From Isotricha intestinalis (taxonomy: Eukaryota; Ciliophora; Litostomatea; Vestibuliferida; Isotrichidae), in assembly GCA_023807065.1 (NCBI GenBank), contig JAJJLU010004011.1, positions 1-20,659 on the forward strand: DNA of 20,659 nt, given 5' to 3'. The notes beneath the pieces are model-generated. The model was not told where the DNA came from and did not search any database. It saw nothing but the letters and a program-made list of their open reading frames with translations. Position numbers and translations under genes: made by a program. Positions within the stretch are counted from its first letter, which is position 1. Each line of letters starts with the position of its first letter. Below are positions 17,797 through 20,659 of the stretch, piece after piece.

Positions 17797-18996
17797 TTAA
17801 TTATTACAAGGGGATCTTGGTCTACTTAAAGAAATATCTAATCTATCTAAAGCTTGATTCACATTTTTTTTTGTTTGATTAACAACATCAATAATATTTT
17901 TATTTTTAACATTAATTTGTCTTAACTTACAATTTCTATCATAAGCATCTTCTAATTCTTTCATTAAATTTTGATTAGAATCAGTTAAAAATTTAATTTG
18001 ATTTTGATATTTATTAATATCATTATTATTTTTTGCTTTTTCCTGACTTAATTTTTCTACATTACTACTTAAATTTAATAATTCATTATTCATTCTTTTA
18101 ATTTCAATATTTCTATCATTTAAATCATTTTGTAATTTTTCTGCTTTTTCTTCAAATTCATCATGTGCTCTTTTTTCTTTTAAATAACTGTTATTAATAT
18201 TATTTAATTCATTTTTTGTTCTTGATAAATCTGTCTCAGCTTCACTTAATTGTCCATCAAGTCTCATTATCATTTTATTAGCATCATCTAATTGTTGACA
18301 AGTATTATTTAAACTATTTTGTAGTGTATTTATTTTTTTTGTTAAATTTTGAACATCAAAATTTGCATTATTTAATTTATCTAATAAATTTTTTTTTTCA
18401 TTATTTAATTCATTTATTATTTTATCTTGTTGATCACATGTTTGATTTAAATGCTGTAAATCAAATTCTAGTTTTTGTATATTTTGTTCGTTTTTATTTT
18501 TTGTTTCTGTAAGCATTGAAATTGTTTTTTCGTTATTTTTTTTTTCATCTGATAATTTATCTATTATATCATCTCTTTCTTGTAAAGCATTTCTTAATTT
18601 TTCATTTTCACAATTTTTTTGTTCTAATGAAGCAAATAAATTATTATTGTCATTATATAAAGTTTTATTAGTAGCTAATTTTTCATTTAAAGCATTTTGT
18701 AAGTTTTCATTTTCTGTTTGTAAATCACAAATTATTTTATTTGAAGTTTCTGTTTTTTGCTTTAATTCATATTCTAATCTAATTTTTTCTTCGTTTAATA
18801 TTGAAGTATCATTTGATAAAGTTTTATATTTTGATAATAAAGCCTCATAATTTTTTTCATTTTGTTCTAAATCAAATATTTGAGATTTAAGTTGGGCAAT
18901 TATGTCATTTTGTTGCATTGCATCTAAAGAACGATTTGATATTCCACTTGAATTTATTCCTTGATTCGAAGAGTAGTTTTGAGGGATTGAAGACAT
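17797..18996 (-). CDS. Long coiled-coil protein of unknown function
   Basis: A 399-residue protein that is coiled coil from about residue 30 to 370, with heptad-like Leu/Ile spacing and many Asn, Glu and Lys (for example KLRNALQERDDIIDKLSDEKK, split by short breaks). The first 25 residues are Ser/Asn-rich and the tail ends in a Ser-Arg-Pro motif (LSRPRSPC), which could be a phosphorylation site. No motor, kinase or membrane segment is visible. Similar coiled-coil proteins are common cytoskeletal or basal-body parts in protists, but no specific family is recognised; myosin-tail or tropomyosin similarity would be compositional. It has an A-rich start, a TAA stop and no intron. Confidence 0.75.
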   Translation of the reverse strand: MSSIPQNYSSNQGINSSGISNRSLDAMQQNDIIAQLKSQIFDLEQNEKNYEALLSKYKTLSNDTSILNEEKIRLEYELKQKTETSNKIICDLQTENENLQNALNEKLATNKTLYNDNNNLFASLEQKNCENEKLRNALQERDDIIDKLSDEKKNNEKTISMLTETKNKNEQNIQKLEFDLQHLNQTCDQQDKIINELNNEKKNLLDKLNNANFDVQNLTKKINTLQNSLNNTCQQLDDANKMIMRLDGQLSEAETDLSRTKNELNNINNSYLKEKRAHDEFEEKAEKLQNDLNDRNIEIKRMNNELLNLSSNVEKLSQEKAKNNNDINKYQNQIKFLTDSNQNLMKELEDAYDRNCKLRQINVKNKNIIDVVNQTKKNVNQALDRLDISLSRPRSPCNN

Positions 18997-19822
18997 TTTA
19001 AATTATAAATTAAATATTTAGTTTGAAATAAAATATGAGATGTTATTTTTTAAAAATATTTTTTTTTTATTTTAATATTTTTTTTTAAGGTATCGTTTTA
19101 AAAGAAATATACATAATTAAATAAGTTGTGATTTTTTTTTTTTTTAAATTATAATAGAAAACAAATGATTTAGAAATATATTATTTTTAGTTATGTATTT
19201 TCATTGACTAAGATATTTAAATTTAATTGAAGATATAAAAGTTGGTTTTAATTTAATTATATAAGTTAGAATTAATAGTAAAAGATTATGATTCAAATAG
19301 GAAATCTTATTAAATAATTATTATAATAATTCTTAGTTTTTCCTGAAAAAAATTTTTTTGGAGAATATCCTAACACAAACTTTGCAATATGGTTAAGAAA
19401 GTCAAGATTCTTGTTTCTGACTCATTGATTTCTTACAAAGAGTTAAAGAATGATGAAAGATATTATTGATTAGTGAAAGAAAATTAAGATTTTTCTTAAC
19501 CAATAATTATTTTTTATTATTTTTCCTATTCAAAACTCTTTTTGTTAGAATAATATAATAGAAAATGAAATAATAAATAAAAGAAAATGAATTTAAATAA
19601 AATTTTGAAGGAAAGAAAAAGAATTTTTGTTTATTTAAAATTATTATGGTTTAAGAAATAAAATTAATTAATGGAGTAAAGTCCTTTGAAATGGCTTTAA
19701 GTTATTGAATATATTTTATAGAATATTTTCAAAATTTGAAAAATATTTAAATTAATTATTTTTCTTTTTTAAAATATAAAAAAGGAAAATAAGATTTTTT
19801 AAATGAAATTTTGATCTCTCAA
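18997..19822. other. Gene-poor spacer before the composition change
   Basis: About 825 AT-rich bases with no supportable ORF. A ten-base inverted repeat pairs 19391-19400 with 19492-19501 around a 91-base interval that is slightly less AT-rich. No RNA gene is recognised in it. The eukaryotic composition ends at about 19,800-19,850. Confidence 0.4.
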
Positions 19823-20533
19823 ATGGGGATTGGGTTTTATGGGGTTTGGAAAAGAGGTACTGGGATAATTCCTTCTCACTATTTCCGTATATTCAAATTA
19901 TACAATACAAATACGGAGCTTGTTATAGATGTACAACGCATTCGTGTTTTTTGTTCCGGTACAGATACGAATGTGCTTTTGATTGGAAAGTATTGTGACG
20001 AAACACTGCCCCCTATAAAGAAAAACGCCTTGATCCATATAAAAAACAACTCGACAGCTAATTTGTCTTACAGTAACTTGGGATATTTTGACGATGTGGA
20101 GGTTCTCGATAATCATGTTGTGACAATAATGAGAAAGGAAAACTTCGACCATTTGCATGAACCATATTATTTACACATCCTGAACAAAACCAATTTTTCG
20201 CTTTACGATACTCTGTTCAACCATTTTTATAGTTGGATTCCGCAAGAAGCTGAAGGTCGTATTCTTCTACAAAAGGTGGGCGGTTCTGAATTTGTTTCGG
20301 TTTATCGTTTTGGACATGACTTTTATTACAACACGTATACTATCAGCAGTAATGGAGTTCTTCAGTTTTACAGCTATACCAAAGTCAGACCACCATATAC
20401 GTTTACAAGAATCAGTGATATAGCGTTCAATGCATCTGACAGTACTTGTTATTCTATTATAATCATTGAAATACAAAGGAAATACATGTATAATGTACTG
20501 CGTATACGTATGTGCGAAGGAGAACCCTGCGTC
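19823..20533 (+). CDS. Unrecognised protein fragment of foreign composition
   Basis: An open frame runs from ATG 19823 (stop-free from 19793) to the right edge. It uses codons such as CGC, CGT, TCG, CTG, GGT and CCG that the eukaryotic genes here almost never use. The about 235 residues before nadD have alternating hydrophobic and polar strands ([54 protein letters not shown]) and suggest a beta-rich, possibly propeller-like fold. I do not recognise the family. Codon choice is bacterial-looking and compatible with Bacteroidales, but that is a guess. The true start may lie left of the junction and be lost; the true end is unclear because the frame happens to run into nadD. No ribosome-binding site is seen before 19823. 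Confidence 0.4.
20517..20523 (+). promoter_or_regulatory. Shine-Dalgarno sequence of nadD
   Basis: AAGGAGA lies 10 bases before the ATG at 20534. It sets the nadD start at 20534 within a longer open frame and marks this part as bacterial. Confidence 0.75.
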
Positions 20534-20659
20534 ATGGCAAGAATCGGCATCATCGGCGGCACCTTTGACCCGGTGCACGAAGGACATCTCAATCTGGCAC
20601 TGGATGCCATGGAACAGGCGCAGCTCGATGCGGTCTGGTTCATGCCTGCCAAGATCCAG
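20534..20659 (+). CDS. nadD: Nicotinate-nucleotide adenylyltransferase, first 42 residues
   Basis: The 42 visible codons begin with the NadD nucleotide-binding signature [15 protein letters not shown]. In it the H-x-G-H motif (H15, H18) and the preceding GGTFDP loop bind ATP and phosphate. They continue to VWFMPAK, the next conserved strand, where NadD proteins normally read V-x-F-x-P-A/T. The enzyme adenylates nicotinate mononucleotide to deamido-NAD in bacterial NAD synthesis in the cytoplasm. G/C-ending codons (GGC, CTG, GCC, GTC, CCG) are unlike anything else in the window. The remaining three quarters or so of the gene lie beyond the right edge. A Firmicutes/Negativicutes-like source is a guess from the wording only. 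Confidence 0.93.
   Translation, partial: MARIGIIGGTFDPVHEGHLNLALDAMEQAQLDAVWFMPAKIQ

Noticed and set aside
19391..19501. Ten-base inverted repeat as a terminator, structured RNA or mobile-element end
   Set aside because: The arms are short and A/T-biased with a 91-base interval, and there is no ORF, target duplication or fold signature.
1..19800. Ciliate code with TAA/TAG as Gln
   Set aside because: TAA stops fall exactly at homology-supported ends (Cdh1 IR tail, TLDc, acyltransferase), CAA encodes Gln in intact genes, and the relics also contain TGA.
19898..20652. Minus-strand ORFs of 67-106 codons near the right end
   Set aside because: They are antisense to the long plus-strand frame and nadD, and have no recognisable protein features.

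Overview
The window reads as a compact, extremely AT-rich nuclear segment of a unicellular eukaryote (about positions 1-19,820). A short tail of differently composed, bacterial-looking DNA (about 19,820-20,659) is attached to its right end. The eukaryotic assignment rests on an APC/C activator (Cdh1/Fzr), a transportin-type karyopherin, a TLDc protein, an eukaryotic-type protein kinase and a membrane acyltransferase. Two GT-AG introns of exactly 25 nt interrupt the transportin gene. TAA and TGA both end genes at homology-supported positions and CAA/CAG encode Gln, so the nuclear code looks standard. Tiny introns, Asn-rich proteins, A-rich start contexts and bacterial DNA at a contig end would fit an anaerobic gut or rumen protist, for example a litostome ciliate. 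That taxonomic guess is inference only.

Layout, left to right: a protein kinase running off the left edge (minus); a mono-ADP-ribosyltransferase fused to a receiver-like domain, broken by one frameshift (plus); a decayed WD40-like pseudogene (minus); Cdh1/Fzr (plus); a TLDc protein (plus); a highly divergent protein with possible TFIIB-like cyclin folds (minus); an 811-residue Asn-rich coiled-coil protein with a ciliary/centrosomal-type N-terminal motif (minus); a 1.1 kb gene-poor spacer; transportin in three exons (plus); a decayed gene full of stops (plus); an LPCAT/LPEAT-like acyltransferase (plus); a PB1-domain protein with an 18-bp minisatellite (minus); a 399-residue coiled-coil protein (minus); and a 0.8 kb spacer.

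At about 19,825 a G-rich patch marks the change to an ORF of ordinary base composition with no recognised family. From about 20,510 the base content rises again and the first 42 codons of a bacterial nadD follow, with a Shine-Dalgarno sequence. The right end is therefore probably a chimera of one eukaryotic and one or two bacterial fragments, although integration cannot be excluded from sequence alone.

The genes are independent eukaryotic transcription units, not an operon. They cover cell-cycle control, nuclear import, lipid remodelling, signalling and cytoskeleton. The most unusual item is the ADP-ribosyltransferase plus receiver-like fusion.
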